Shown one piece after another: positions 1 through 8,021 of a stretch of 64,000 bases of DNA. The DNA lies in assembly GCF_900142215.1 (NCBI RefSeq), contig NZ_FRAC01000009.1, forward strand, positions 248,001 to 312,000, given 5' to 3'. Each line of letters opens with the position of its first letter. The first letter of the stretch is position 1. The translations under genes and the position numbers were made by a program. The notes below the pieces were generated by a model. The model ran no database searches. It had not been told where the DNA came from and saw nothing but the letters and a program-made list of their open reading frames with translations. The DNA is from Anaerocolumna jejuensis DSM 15929. GTDB taxonomy: Bacteria > Bacillota > Clostridia > Lachnospirales > Lachnospiraceae.

Positions 1-970
1 AACAGCCATTCTTATTTATTAAATGGCAGGCTGCAAAACGCCCCGGCTCCACTTCCTGGAGCTTTGGTACCGATTTTCTGCATTCCTCCGTAGCTCTTTG
101 GCACCTGGGAGCAAACCGGCACCCTGCAGGGGGGTTGGTAAGGGCGGGCGGCCTTCCCGGAATTCCGGTTTTCGGACTCTTGTCACCTACCCGCGGAAGA
201 GCACCTACCAGCATTTTCGTATAGGGGTGTATGGGCTTTTCGAAGATGTCCTCTGTTTTCCCCAGCTCAACCAGGCTTCCCGAATACATAATCCCCATGC
301 GGTCCGTTACCTGATAATGTACGCCCATATCATGGCTCACGATGACCATGGTATTCTTCAGCTGCTTCTGAAGGCGCATGAGCATCATAAGTATTCCGCG
401 CTGGACTACGACATCAAGGGCCGTAGTCGGTTCATCCGCCAGGACTACATTGGGGGACATAAAGGTAGCAAGGGCTATAATAACACGCTGCCTCATTCCG
501 CCGGAGAGCTGAAAGGGATAAGCATTCAAGAGATCAGGAGAGAGGCTGAGCTCCTCCAGATAGTCCGCAACCCTTTTTAAGGTCTGCTCCTTTGTTTTAT
601 ACCTTTTATCTTCTTTCGGTATGGAATCCAGGAACTGGTTCTTCAGGGGAACTATTGGGTTCAGTACACTCTGTGCTGCCTGAGGGACATAAGATATATT
701 ATTCCACCAGGTCTTTCTGATCTGGCCTGTTTCATAGGAAAAAGTTTTCCCGTATTTTTCCCCGGAAAGTATCAGCTTCCCCGAATCCACCACCATGGGA
801 AACTCAATGATATCATATAAGGCCTTTAAAAGTGTTGTCTTGCCGCATCCGGATTCCCCGGCTATTCCGAAGATCTCATTATCATATATTTCAAAATCCA
901 CATCGTTAATAACATGAACAGGTCCGCTTATGGTTGAATACGAGGTGGATAAATGGTCTATTTTTATCAT
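1..970 (-). CDS. Peptide/oligosaccharide ABC transporter ATP-binding protein, OppD/DppD type (3' end cut by window)
   Basis: Cytoplasmic ATPase that would power the DppB/DppC-type permeases encoded just upstream. The reading frame stays open to base 1, giving 323 visible residues; OppD-type proteins are about 320-340 residues, so only the last few are missing. Visible motifs: Walker A GESGCGKTT at residues 38-46, signature LSGGMRQRV, Walker B followed by ADEPTTALD, a switch His in VSHD, and the Cys-containing C-terminal segment CRFAPRC typical of peptide-family ATPases. ATG at 970 is three bases after the stop of the preceding permease gene, so the two are translationally coupled. A partner OppF-type ATPase may lie beyond the left edge. 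Confidence 0.93.
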   Translation of the reverse strand, partial: MIKIDHLSTSYSTISGPVHVINDVDFEIYDNEIFGIAGESGCGKTTLLKALYDIIEFPMVVDSGKLILSGEKYGKTFSYETGQIRKTWWNNISYVPQAAQSVLNPIVPLKNQFLDSIPKEDKRYKTKEQTLKRVADYLEELSLSPDLLNAYPFQLSGGMRQRVIIALATFMSPNVVLADEPTTALDVVVQRGILMMLMRLQKQLKNTMVIVSHDMGVHYQVTDRMGIMYSGSLVELGKTEDIFEKPIHPYTKMLVGALPRVGDKSPKTGIPGRPPALTNPPAGCRFAPRCQRATEECRKSVPKLQEVEPGRFAACHLINKNGC

Positions 971-973
971 CTC

Positions 974-1810
974 CTACCTTCCTCTCTTCCTGGATAGATA
1001 ATCATTATAGCCTGTTATCAGAAGGAACAGCCCAATAAACATAACCGCCGTTGTTATAATCGGAGAACCAATCCAGAACCACTGCTTTGTAAAGATTGCA
1101 TTACGGTCCCTTGCCCACTGTATCATATTTCCCAGAGAGATAAGATTCCCAGGAGACAGGCCCAGAACAGCCAGACTCGATTCGGAAGCGATAGCAACAA
1201 GAGTGGCATTCATGAAGTTTGAAAGGGACCAGGTAAAAGCATAGGGAAGTATCTCCGTTACAACGACCTGAATGGTACCTTCCCCTGAGAACCAGGCCGT
1301 ATGGATAAAATCCCTCTCCCGCATGGAAAGGGCCATGGAACGAATCTGGCGGCTGGGCCAGGCCCAGGCAAACATCGCAAGCACCAGTGCCATGATGAAA
1401 ACCGTAGAGGATCCCTTCATAAATGAGGTCATTAATATAAGGATGGGAAGGGAGGGTATTACAATAAAAGTATCTGTTACAACCGTCAGTACCCTGTCAA
1501 GGAAGCCGCCTGAAAAACCAGCCAGAAGCCCTATGAATACACCTGCGACAGTACCTATTGTAGCCACGATAAGGCCGATCATAAGGGAATTATGGATAGC
1601 CTCGATCAGCAGCCACAGCACATCCTGCCCCATACTTGTAGTACCCAGCAGGTGTTCTGACGAGGGCTTCAGCTTTCCCGGATAGGAATTGAAGGTAAAG
1701 GGATTTGTATGGGGCAGAAAATATACGACAAACCCAATTATTATAAATATAGCAGTCAGTAATAGTCCTGCCTTCAGACTTAAATTAGTATTTCTCCAGA
1801 ATTTCTTCAC
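974..1810 (-). CDS. ABC transporter permease, DppC/OppC type
   Basis: Inner-membrane permease of the peptide/nickel/oligosaccharide importer family (BPD_transp_1). It has an N-terminal membrane segment at about residues 15-35, an extracytoplasmic OppC-type segment with HLLGTTSMGQDV, then further hydrophobic helices. The coupling loop that contacts the ATPase is recognisable around WPSRQIRSMALSMRERDFI. I prefer the GTG at 1810 (278 residues) because GAGG lies 8 bases upstream; a GTG three codons earlier at 1819 has almost no spacing. It follows the DppB-type gene after a few bases and precedes the ATPase, so it belongs to one operon with the binding protein at 2968-4959. Confidence 0.92.
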   Translation of the reverse strand: MKKFWRNTNLSLKAGLLLTAIFIIIGFVVYFLPHTNPFTFNSYPGKLKPSSEHLLGTTSMGQDVLWLLIEAIHNSLMIGLIVATIGTVAGVFIGLLAGFSGGFLDRVLTVVTDTFIVIPSLPILILMTSFMKGSSTVFIMALVLAMFAWAWPSRQIRSMALSMRERDFIHTAWFSGEGTIQVVVTEILPYAFTWSLSNFMNATLVAIASESSLAVLGLSPGNLISLGNMIQWARDRNAIFTKQWFWIGSPIITTAVMFIGLFLLITGYNDYLSRKRGR

Positions 1811-1828
1811 GCTTTCCACCTCTCCCTC

Positions 1829-2827
1829 TCAATTGTACCGAATACGCGGGTCGATAAACGGGTAAATCAAATCCACGATTAAGGTTGCAGTAGATATTGC
1901 CACGATAGAAATCGTGATACAGCCGAGTATCATGTTGTAGTCTGACATCAGTATAGCCTTTTGTACCAGTGTACCGACTCCCGGATAGCCAAATACAATT
2001 TCAGTCATGATGGAGCCGCCGAATACGCCGCCAAGACTCATTGCCAAAGCGGTGACCTGGGTCAGAATGGAGTTCCGGAACACATAGCTTTTTCCGATTC
2101 TGCTCTCTGAAATTCCCCTGTAACGGGCAAAGAGGACAAAATCTTCCTCCGATGTAGTGCCTGCAAGGGATTTCATGGATATGATCCACCAGCCTGTTCC
2201 GACCAGCAGCATGGATAAAGCCGGCAGAATCGAGGCCTTTAAAAGTGAAAGGAACCAGGCAGCGGTGTTCCCCTGGGTGTTTATGGTTGTCTGAATCGGA
2301 AACCATCCCAAAACAAATGCAAATACAATCTGTAACACCAGTGCTATGATAAAATAGGGCACCGGATAAATGCATATGGCTATCCCCTCCAGAATTTTGG
2401 AGGAAAGCTTATTTTTACGAAAGCCGGCAAGAAGTCCTATGATATTGCCTATAACCCAGGCTATGACGGTAGTCGTCAGGGAAAGAAAAAGCGTATAGGG
2501 CAGATACATGCCGATTATTTCGCCTACGGGGGTGGGATAGCTCATCAGGGACGGACCGAAATTAAAATGCAGCAATCCCTTCCAAAGGAAGGTGCCGTAT
2601 TGTTCCAGCAGGGAACCTTCCAGACCGAACTGTACCCTGAGCTGTGAGCGGAGTGCCTCCATCTGTACAGGATCCATCTGCCCGGAGCGGGACTGCATCT
2701 GTCCAATCATGTTTTCAACAGGATCAGAAGGAAACATACGGGGTATAAAAAATATAAATGTGATGCCAATCCAGATAGTCAATAAATATGTTAAAAACCT
2801 CAGACCGAAATATTTACGGAATTTCAA
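1829..2827 (-). CDS. ABC transporter permease, DppB/OppB type
   Basis: First permease of the importer. It has an N-terminal membrane helix (residues about 8-28), the OppB-family extracytoplasmic segment containing PSDPVENMIGQM, then five more hydrophobic segments and a DppB-like C-terminus ending DPRIRYN. The frame is open back to 2896, but a TTG at 2827 has AGGAG 8 bases upstream and gives an N-terminus (KFRKYFGLRFLTYLL) that starts just before the first membrane helix, as is normal for DppB; this gives 332 residues. Upstream codons would add a poorly fitting 23-residue extension. Substrate cannot be told from the permease; the family moves peptides, nickel and, in Clostridia, oligosaccharides. 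Confidence 0.9.
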   Translation of the reverse strand: MKFRKYFGLRFLTYLLTIWIGITFIFFIPRMFPSDPVENMIGQMQSRSGQMDPVQMEALRSQLRVQFGLEGSLLEQYGTFLWKGLLHFNFGPSLMSYPTPVGEIIGMYLPYTLFLSLTTTVIAWVIGNIIGLLAGFRKNKLSSKILEGIAICIYPVPYFIIALVLQIVFAFVLGWFPIQTTINTQGNTAAWFLSLLKASILPALSMLLVGTGWWIISMKSLAGTTSEEDFVLFARYRGISESRIGKSYVFRNSILTQVTALAMSLGGVFGGSIMTEIVFGYPGVGTLVQKAILMSDYNMILGCITISIVAISTATLIVDLIYPFIDPRIRYN

Positions 2828-2967
2828 CGGCTTCACTCCTTTTTCTAATTTCGAGGCAACTATTCTTATATACCATTGCTGCCCGGCGGAAACCACCGGG
2901 CAGCAAACAGAATATCTTTATTACTTACCCACGTTTATACTGTTTTGATACCGCAAAGCATTTGATT

Positions 2968-4959
2968 TTACTGAACCGGTGAAATCTCTGTCGTTATATA
3001 TTTAAAGCAGCTCCACCACCACCAGGGTCCATTATATGGATTGTCGGCACAGGGGTAGTTGTTCCAATAAGTGCTGTTGGTAGGCACGAATTTAACACCT
3101 GAGTGAAAACCAATAAAAGGAAGTTCTTCTATGGAATTCTTAAAAAATTCAATACCCAGCTCATATGCCTTGGGATCATCCGGTGAAAGCTTCGCCAGTT
3201 CGTGAATGATTTCGGTCGCTTTGGCATTCTTCCAACGGCCTGACTGGCCTGAGCCCCTCTCTCCGATGGGAACGATAAGGTCGGCATCCCAGCCGTTGAT
3301 CTGGGAATAGATGTCCTTGGTTATGAAACCGGTCGGCCAATATCCTGCGATATCAAACTGTCCTGTAGCACCATTGGTATCCCAGGTCGCACTGGATTCA
3401 CTGACAAGGTTGATTTTGAAGCCGAATTTCGTCAATTGGTCATAAGCTGCCTGGGTACCACGGCCTGCCTGCGCTTCCGAATCTGCCAGATATGTCATGT
3501 TAAAGGTAAAGGGCTTGCCGTTAAAATACCAGCCGTCGGATTTTTTCTCAAGGCCGGCCTTCGTCAGCAGCTTCTCTGCTGCCTGAGGATCATATTTCCA
3601 GCAGCCGACACCAAACATATCGATCAAAGTATTCTGGTCCGTAGGAATATCATAGCCTTTATTTCTCAGAACACCTGCGATTCTCTCAGCATAGCCGGAA
3701 TCGAAGGGCTTCACTGAAGTACCGTCGCCCAAATCCAGCTGAAAGGCCTCCAGCCAAGAAAGGATTGGCTTGACATATAGTTCCTGGGCAGCACTTGTAT
3801 TGGTAATGATAGGGAACGGTGACGCACGCCCTACACCGTCAAATATATTCTGTGATATCTCATCAAAATTCATTGCAAGAGCAATACCCCAGCGGAAGTC
3901 CTTGTTATCATAAGGAGCACCCTTACCCATGGAGAAGAGCAGACCCTTTGAGCAGGGGTCATCACTGGTAGCATAAGGAAAATTCTTGTACCAGCAGGCA
4001 ATATTCGGATTCTGAGCCGTCATTACCTCCAGCATTTCCGGAGTCACCTCGCAAAGAATGTCAACCTCGTTATTAATAAGGCTCATCTGGCGGCTGGTAT
4101 CATCGCCGAGATTTCTGAACCATACGTATTTCGCCTTGGGCTCTTTTCCTGTCACAACACCAACCGTACTGGCCTTCCAGTCTTCACGGCGTTCATACAG
4201 AACCCATTTTCCCAATTCGTCATAAGCCTTTACCGTATAAGGACCGGCAACCACAGGCTTGGAATCCTTAAACTGTGTAACATCCTGCTGCTTGGAGTAA
4301 ATGTGCTCCGGAACAATTCTTAAGTCATTTCCCCAGATGGTTACACCGAATCTCTGTGCTAACCTGGGAAAAGCCTCCTTGGTCACAATTTTAACGGTAT
4401 AATCATCTACTTTTCCAACGGATTTGAAAATCTGATTGTAATAGGCATTCTGGCTGATTCCGGTATTGGACATAATCATGTTAAAGGTAAATACAACGTC
4501 GTCCGCAGTTAAATCCTCGCCGTCGGACCATTTGATTCCCTTGCGGATTTTTACAATGTGCTCTGTAAAATCAGCATTGGACTCCGGCATGCCATCTGCA
4601 ACCTCGCCAAACTGCTCCCCCTTTACGGTATCGATTTCCCACATCATCGCTGACATAAGCTGATGAATGCCGAAGCCCATGGTAGTTCCCTGCATATAGG
4701 AATTGAACTGTCCGGGTGTGTCCGTCGGTGACTGGCACTCAACAATCAATGTTTCATTTCTTGGCGTACCAACCTCCGTCATCTCTTTTGACGGTGCCGG
4801 CTCCTTTTCATCCTCGGTTTTGTTTTCGGCCTCTGCTGTTACCTTGGCAGTTTCAACCTCTGCCTTGTTGTTCTTTGTCTTTCCGCAGCCTGCGAGCATG
4901 GAAGCCATGAGCATCAAAACCATGATACATGCCATTGCCCGGTGCATTGCTTTTTTCAT
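2968..4959 (-). CDS. ABC transporter substrate-binding lipoprotein, SBP_bac_5 (peptide/oligosaccharide) family
   Basis: Secreted, lipid-anchored binding protein of 663 residues. It has a type II signal peptide with lipobox LAGC (Cys at about 25), then an acidic/Lys-rich linker, then an SBP_bac_5 fold recognisable by segments such as VKIRKGIKWSDGEDLTADDVVFTF and VAGPYTVKAYDE. The length exceeds the usual 500-550 residues of DppA/OppA, as is seen in clostridial members that bind oligosaccharides. ATG at 4959 has GAGGAGG 7 bases upstream. It heads the permease-permease-ATPase operon. It lies directly downstream of a sensor kinase/regulator operon on the same strand, which suggests that system controls it. 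Substrate is not determinable here. Confidence 0.92.
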   Translation of the reverse strand: MKKAMHRAMACIMVLMLMASMLAGCGKTKNNKAEVETAKVTAEAENKTEDEKEPAPSKEMTEVGTPRNETLIVECQSPTDTPGQFNSYMQGTTMGFGIHQLMSAMMWEIDTVKGEQFGEVADGMPESNADFTEHIVKIRKGIKWSDGEDLTADDVVFTFNMIMSNTGISQNAYYNQIFKSVGKVDDYTVKIVTKEAFPRLAQRFGVTIWGNDLRIVPEHIYSKQQDVTQFKDSKPVVAGPYTVKAYDELGKWVLYERREDWKASTVGVVTGKEPKAKYVWFRNLGDDTSRQMSLINNEVDILCEVTPEMLEVMTAQNPNIACWYKNFPYATSDDPCSKGLLFSMGKGAPYDNKDFRWGIALAMNFDEISQNIFDGVGRASPFPIITNTSAAQELYVKPILSWLEAFQLDLGDGTSVKPFDSGYAERIAGVLRNKGYDIPTDQNTLIDMFGVGCWKYDPQAAEKLLTKAGLEKKSDGWYFNGKPFTFNMTYLADSEAQAGRGTQAAYDQLTKFGFKINLVSESSATWDTNGATGQFDIAGYWPTGFITKDIYSQINGWDADLIVPIGERGSGQSGRWKNAKATEIIHELAKLSPDDPKAYELGIEFFKNSIEELPFIGFHSGVKFVPTNSTYWNNYPCADNPYNGPWWWWSCFKYITTEISPVQ

Positions 4960-4999
4960 TAAAAACCTCCTCTACCCTTTAAAGAACTTGTAATTGGTT

Positions 5000-5085
5000 A
5001 CACTTGCTCCCGTTGCATTCCGCAGACAAGCCTGCGGTACTGCCATAAATAATGGAGTGTGAAAACGCTTTTCTTTCACACTTTC
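5000..5085. repeat. Single intergenic copy of the GTGTGAAA-type repeat element
   Basis: This 86-bp segment closely matches the 78-bp unit repeated three times inside the gene at 32930-34606, in the same orientation on the plus strand. It contains two small dyads: GTGTGAAA/TTTCACAC at 5057-5082 and CCGCAG/CTGCGG at 5020-5037. The core TGAAAACGCTTTTC also resembles a CcpA cre site (inference). It lies 40-130 bases upstream of the binding-protein gene start at 4959, between two same-strand operons. Confidence 0.8.
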
Positions 5086-5188
5086 ATCTTAACTCCAAAG
5101 GGTTTTACTTAAAATTCCAAAATTTTAAGAAAGGAGTAAATTCTTAATCTCATTTCATGGTTTTTCTGAAAATTAAGAAAATGCCGCC

Positions 5189-6454
5189 TTAATTTTCTAT
5201 AATTCCTATTCTCACCTTATCCTGCATGCTGTCTGCTATGCTGTGAAGAGAGGGCTCCGTTTCGCTGAGCAATTGGTATATCCCGTCCGAAATGGCGGCT
5301 GAAATATCAAACCAGGAATTCAGCGAGCTCTTGGCTATTCCATGTTCTTTCTGCTTTTGAATAAATTCCCGGCTGACTGCATATCCGTCATTGTTAAAAT
5401 CATAATCTGCATCCACTTGTACGGGTATGGTCTCCGTTGCCTCGGCAATCCTTTCTGCCATGCTTTTATCCGTTATATAGTCCAGAAACTTAACAGAAGC
5501 TGCATAATCAGCCGTAACGGATATCCCAATGTTCTTGCCGTGAAACATATAATTTTCTTTCTTTTCATAGGGAACTGCCGCCACTCCCACCTGAAAATCA
5601 GCATGATTCATTTTTATAACGGATAACGCACTTAAATTATTGATCATCATTGCAATTTCACCATCCAGAAATTTATTGGTCAAATCCAGCTGATTCCAGT
5701 TAATGCATTGGACCGGAAGCAGCTTATTGGTTTTCAGGAAATAAAGCAGTTCAAATACCTTTATGCCACCCTCCCCGTTAATTTCCCGGATGGAGCCCCC
5801 CGTTGAATAAAGCAGCTGCAGGATGAGGGCTGTAATTTCTTCCGGCTGTCCTGCCCCGATTCCAATTCCATAGATGCCGACCTTCTGGACCCTTCTGGCT
5901 GCTGCCTTTAAATCCTCCCAGGTCTTCGGTACGGGAACACCACTCTTTTCAAACAGGCTCTTATTCCATATCAGCACATAGGGGTCACAGGTAAATGGAA
6001 TCCCGTAATATTTTCCGTCGCTTCTGGTGTTATTCCACTGTCCTAAGGAATAATGGGATACTTTTGAGGTTTCATCAATATAGCCGCTTAAATCCCGAAG
6101 AACGTTAAGGTTAATCAGAGCGGGCATTATGGAATTGTCGCATATAATTAAATCCGCTAGATGGTTCTGGTCCAAATTCAGGCAGATTTCTTTTTTAAAA
6201 TCATTTTTGGAAATAAAGTCAATTTCCACTTTGGGGTTATTTTCAATCCTGGAATACTGGTCAGCTATGTCCTGAAGCAGCTTACTGTTTTCGGCAGATT
6301 CATAGGGGGATAGTATCCGCAATACTTTTCTTTCTGCCTTCTGGCTCACTGCCCGGGGCTGCTTTATGCTGTTTCCGGTATAATTGCTGATTAACAGGAA
6401 TAAGACAAGCACTACCCCCAAAGACAGCAATATATTTACGTGAAACATTTTCAT
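5189..6454 (-). CDS. Extracellular solute-binding protein family 1, probable sensory binding protein of the adjacent two-component system
   Basis: 421 residues with one N-terminal hydrophobic segment (about 6-24) and no lipobox cysteine, so it is either secreted by cleavage or held by an uncleaved anchor. The rest has the SBP_bac_1 (sugar-binding) pattern, including GKYYGIPFTCDPYVLIWNKSLFE and VPKTWEDLKAAARRV. Start at 6454 abuts the stop of the response regulator gene at 6455, so the three genes (kinase, regulator, binding protein) form one operon. No sugar-type permease genes accompany it. I infer that it presents a ligand to the kinase rather than feeding a transporter; sharing a permease encoded elsewhere is the alternative. 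Confidence 0.85.
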   Translation of the reverse strand: MKMFHVNILLSLGVVLVLFLLISNYTGNSIKQPRAVSQKAERKVLRILSPYESAENSKLLQDIADQYSRIENNPKVEIDFISKNDFKKEICLNLDQNHLADLIICDNSIMPALINLNVLRDLSGYIDETSKVSHYSLGQWNNTRSDGKYYGIPFTCDPYVLIWNKSLFEKSGVPVPKTWEDLKAAARRVQKVGIYGIGIGAGQPEEITALILQLLYSTGGSIREINGEGGIKVFELLYFLKTNKLLPVQCINWNQLDLTNKFLDGEIAMMINNLSALSVIKMNHADFQVGVAAVPYEKKENYMFHGKNIGISVTADYAASVKFLDYITDKSMAERIAEATETIPVQVDADYDFNNDGYAVSREFIQKQKEHGIAKSSLNSWFDISAAISDGIYQLLSETEPSLHSIADSMQDKVRIGIIEN

Positions 6455-7966
6455 CTAAATCACCTTCTTATACTCGGATGGTGAAATGCCGCAGACCGTC
6501 TTGAAGACCTTATTGAAATATTTGGGGTCCTTAAATCCAACCTGGTCCGCAATATCCTGTATCCGGTATTTTCCGGAAAGTATCATGCGCTTGGCAATAC
6601 TGATCCTGAAATTTCTTAAAAATACAACAAAATTCACATTAATCTGCTGGTAAAACAGCTTGCTTAAGTATTCCGGCGTTACCCCTACCAGACTGGCCGC
6701 GTCTGATAAAGTAATGTCTTTGCTGTAATTGTCCCGGATATAATTAATCACTTTCAAGATGGTCAGATTATCAATATCCGTCTCTTCATGATTTATAGTC
6801 AGTATGGTATTCACAATTTTCTCATAGTTTGAAATTAATTCTGTCTTTGTTTTACTTTCAATGATGTTATTGATAAAGTAATGGAAGATCAGCAGAGGCT
6901 CCGGCCGGGAGTCATATTCCTTTGCCCCATTGTAAAGGCTGGAGGAAAACCTTGCCGTGTATTCCCTGATCAGCTCCGGCCTGCCCTTGCTTTCAATGAC
7001 CAATTCTTTAAATCTGCTGCTTGTTTTTAGGGCTTTTTCATAATCCCCATTCATAATTTCTTTCCGGATACGGTTGTCTAAATCCATCGGATAACTGATG
7101 GGAGAAAATTTCAGCTTTTCCACCATTTGTTTATCCAGTATTACTTCACTGCCATAAACAAAAGCGTAGGATAAAAGAGCATTTAACTCCGCAACGCTCC
7201 CCTTCAGCCCGGCCAGCCCCAGCATGGAAGCATAGCTGCAATAACAGCTGCCTATATGATGTAAGCTTGGCAGGATACAGGTGGAAAACATGGTGTTTAA
7301 ATGCTTATTATTTTCCGTATCAATAATAAGTACCACTATTCCATAGGAAAAGGACAGATGGATGACCTGGAAATTCATGATGCATAATTCGTTCAGCCTT
7401 TCCTTTATACATTGAACCATTTCATCCGCCGTTTCCTGGTCAATACTGTCTGGCTTTACTAAAAACAAGGTAATTTCCATCCTGTCATTTATATGTAATT
7501 GAATGGAAAGCTGGCGTGTTAATTGCTCATTCATTTCCGGTTTACAAGTCATCAGGCTCCATATTAAATGGGCCGAATCAATCTTCTCCGATTTTTCTTT
7601 TAATATCCTGGCCTCCGTTTCCTGCAATACGGCTATAAAGCTCACGGTATCAACAGGCTTTAAGATATAATCTACCGCCCCCAGCTGCAGAGCCGTTCTG
7701 ACATACTCAAAGGAAGAATAAGCGGTCAGAATCAATGCATAGCAGGGAATCCCCTCCTGCTCCACCTGGCGAAGCATGGTCAGACCGTCCATTTCCGGCA
7801 TTTGTATGTCTGTTATGATTAAATCCGGTTTCAACTCCTTTATCTTTCTTATTCCCTCCACTCCGTTGGAAGCAATGCCGCATATCTCATACTCCGTAAA
7901 TTTGCCGATAATGCTGATTAAGCCTTCCTTTGTTTTTGCCTCGTCCTCTACAATAAGAATACGCAT
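6455..7966 (-). CDS. Response regulator, YesN type (REC + AraC-type HTH)
   Basis: 503 residues starting MRILIVEDEA. The receiver domain spans about 1-120 with phospho-acceptor Asp53 in DLIITDIQMPEMDG and the conserved Lys in YILKPVD. A long middle region of unassigned fold follows, then two AraC-type helix-turn-helix motifs at about 405-503 (ITLSDAASLVGVTPEYLSKL and the IQDIADQVGFKDPKYFNKVF segment). ATG at 7966 has GGAGGG about 7 bases upstream; an upstream in-frame start at 7987 lacks one. It pairs with the kinase at 8022-9842 and probably acts on this operon and/or the transporter operon at 970-4959. Confidence 0.94.
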   Translation of the reverse strand: MRILIVEDEAKTKEGLISIIGKFTEYEICGIASNGVEGIRKIKELKPDLIITDIQMPEMDGLTMLRQVEQEGIPCYALILTAYSSFEYVRTALQLGAVDYILKPVDTVSFIAVLQETEARILKEKSEKIDSAHLIWSLMTCKPEMNEQLTRQLSIQLHINDRMEITLFLVKPDSIDQETADEMVQCIKERLNELCIMNFQVIHLSFSYGIVVLIIDTENNKHLNTMFSTCILPSLHHIGSCYCSYASMLGLAGLKGSVAELNALLSYAFVYGSEVILDKQMVEKLKFSPISYPMDLDNRIRKEIMNGDYEKALKTSSRFKELVIESKGRPELIREYTARFSSSLYNGAKEYDSRPEPLLIFHYFINNIIESKTKTELISNYEKIVNTILTINHEETDIDNLTILKVINYIRDNYSKDITLSDAASLVGVTPEYLSKLFYQQINVNFVVFLRNFRISIAKRMILSGKYRIQDIADQVGFKDPKYFNKVFKTVCGISPSEYKKVI

Positions 7967-8021
7967 AGATACCCTCCGGTTCACCATGATTTTCTTACAT
8001 TTGCCGCCCCGCTTATTTTAT

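Noticed and set aside
23..580. 185-residue plus-strand ORF at the left edge
   Set aside because: It is antisense to the intact OppD-type ATPase frame, which shows all ABC motifs; the plus-strand product has no recognisable feature.
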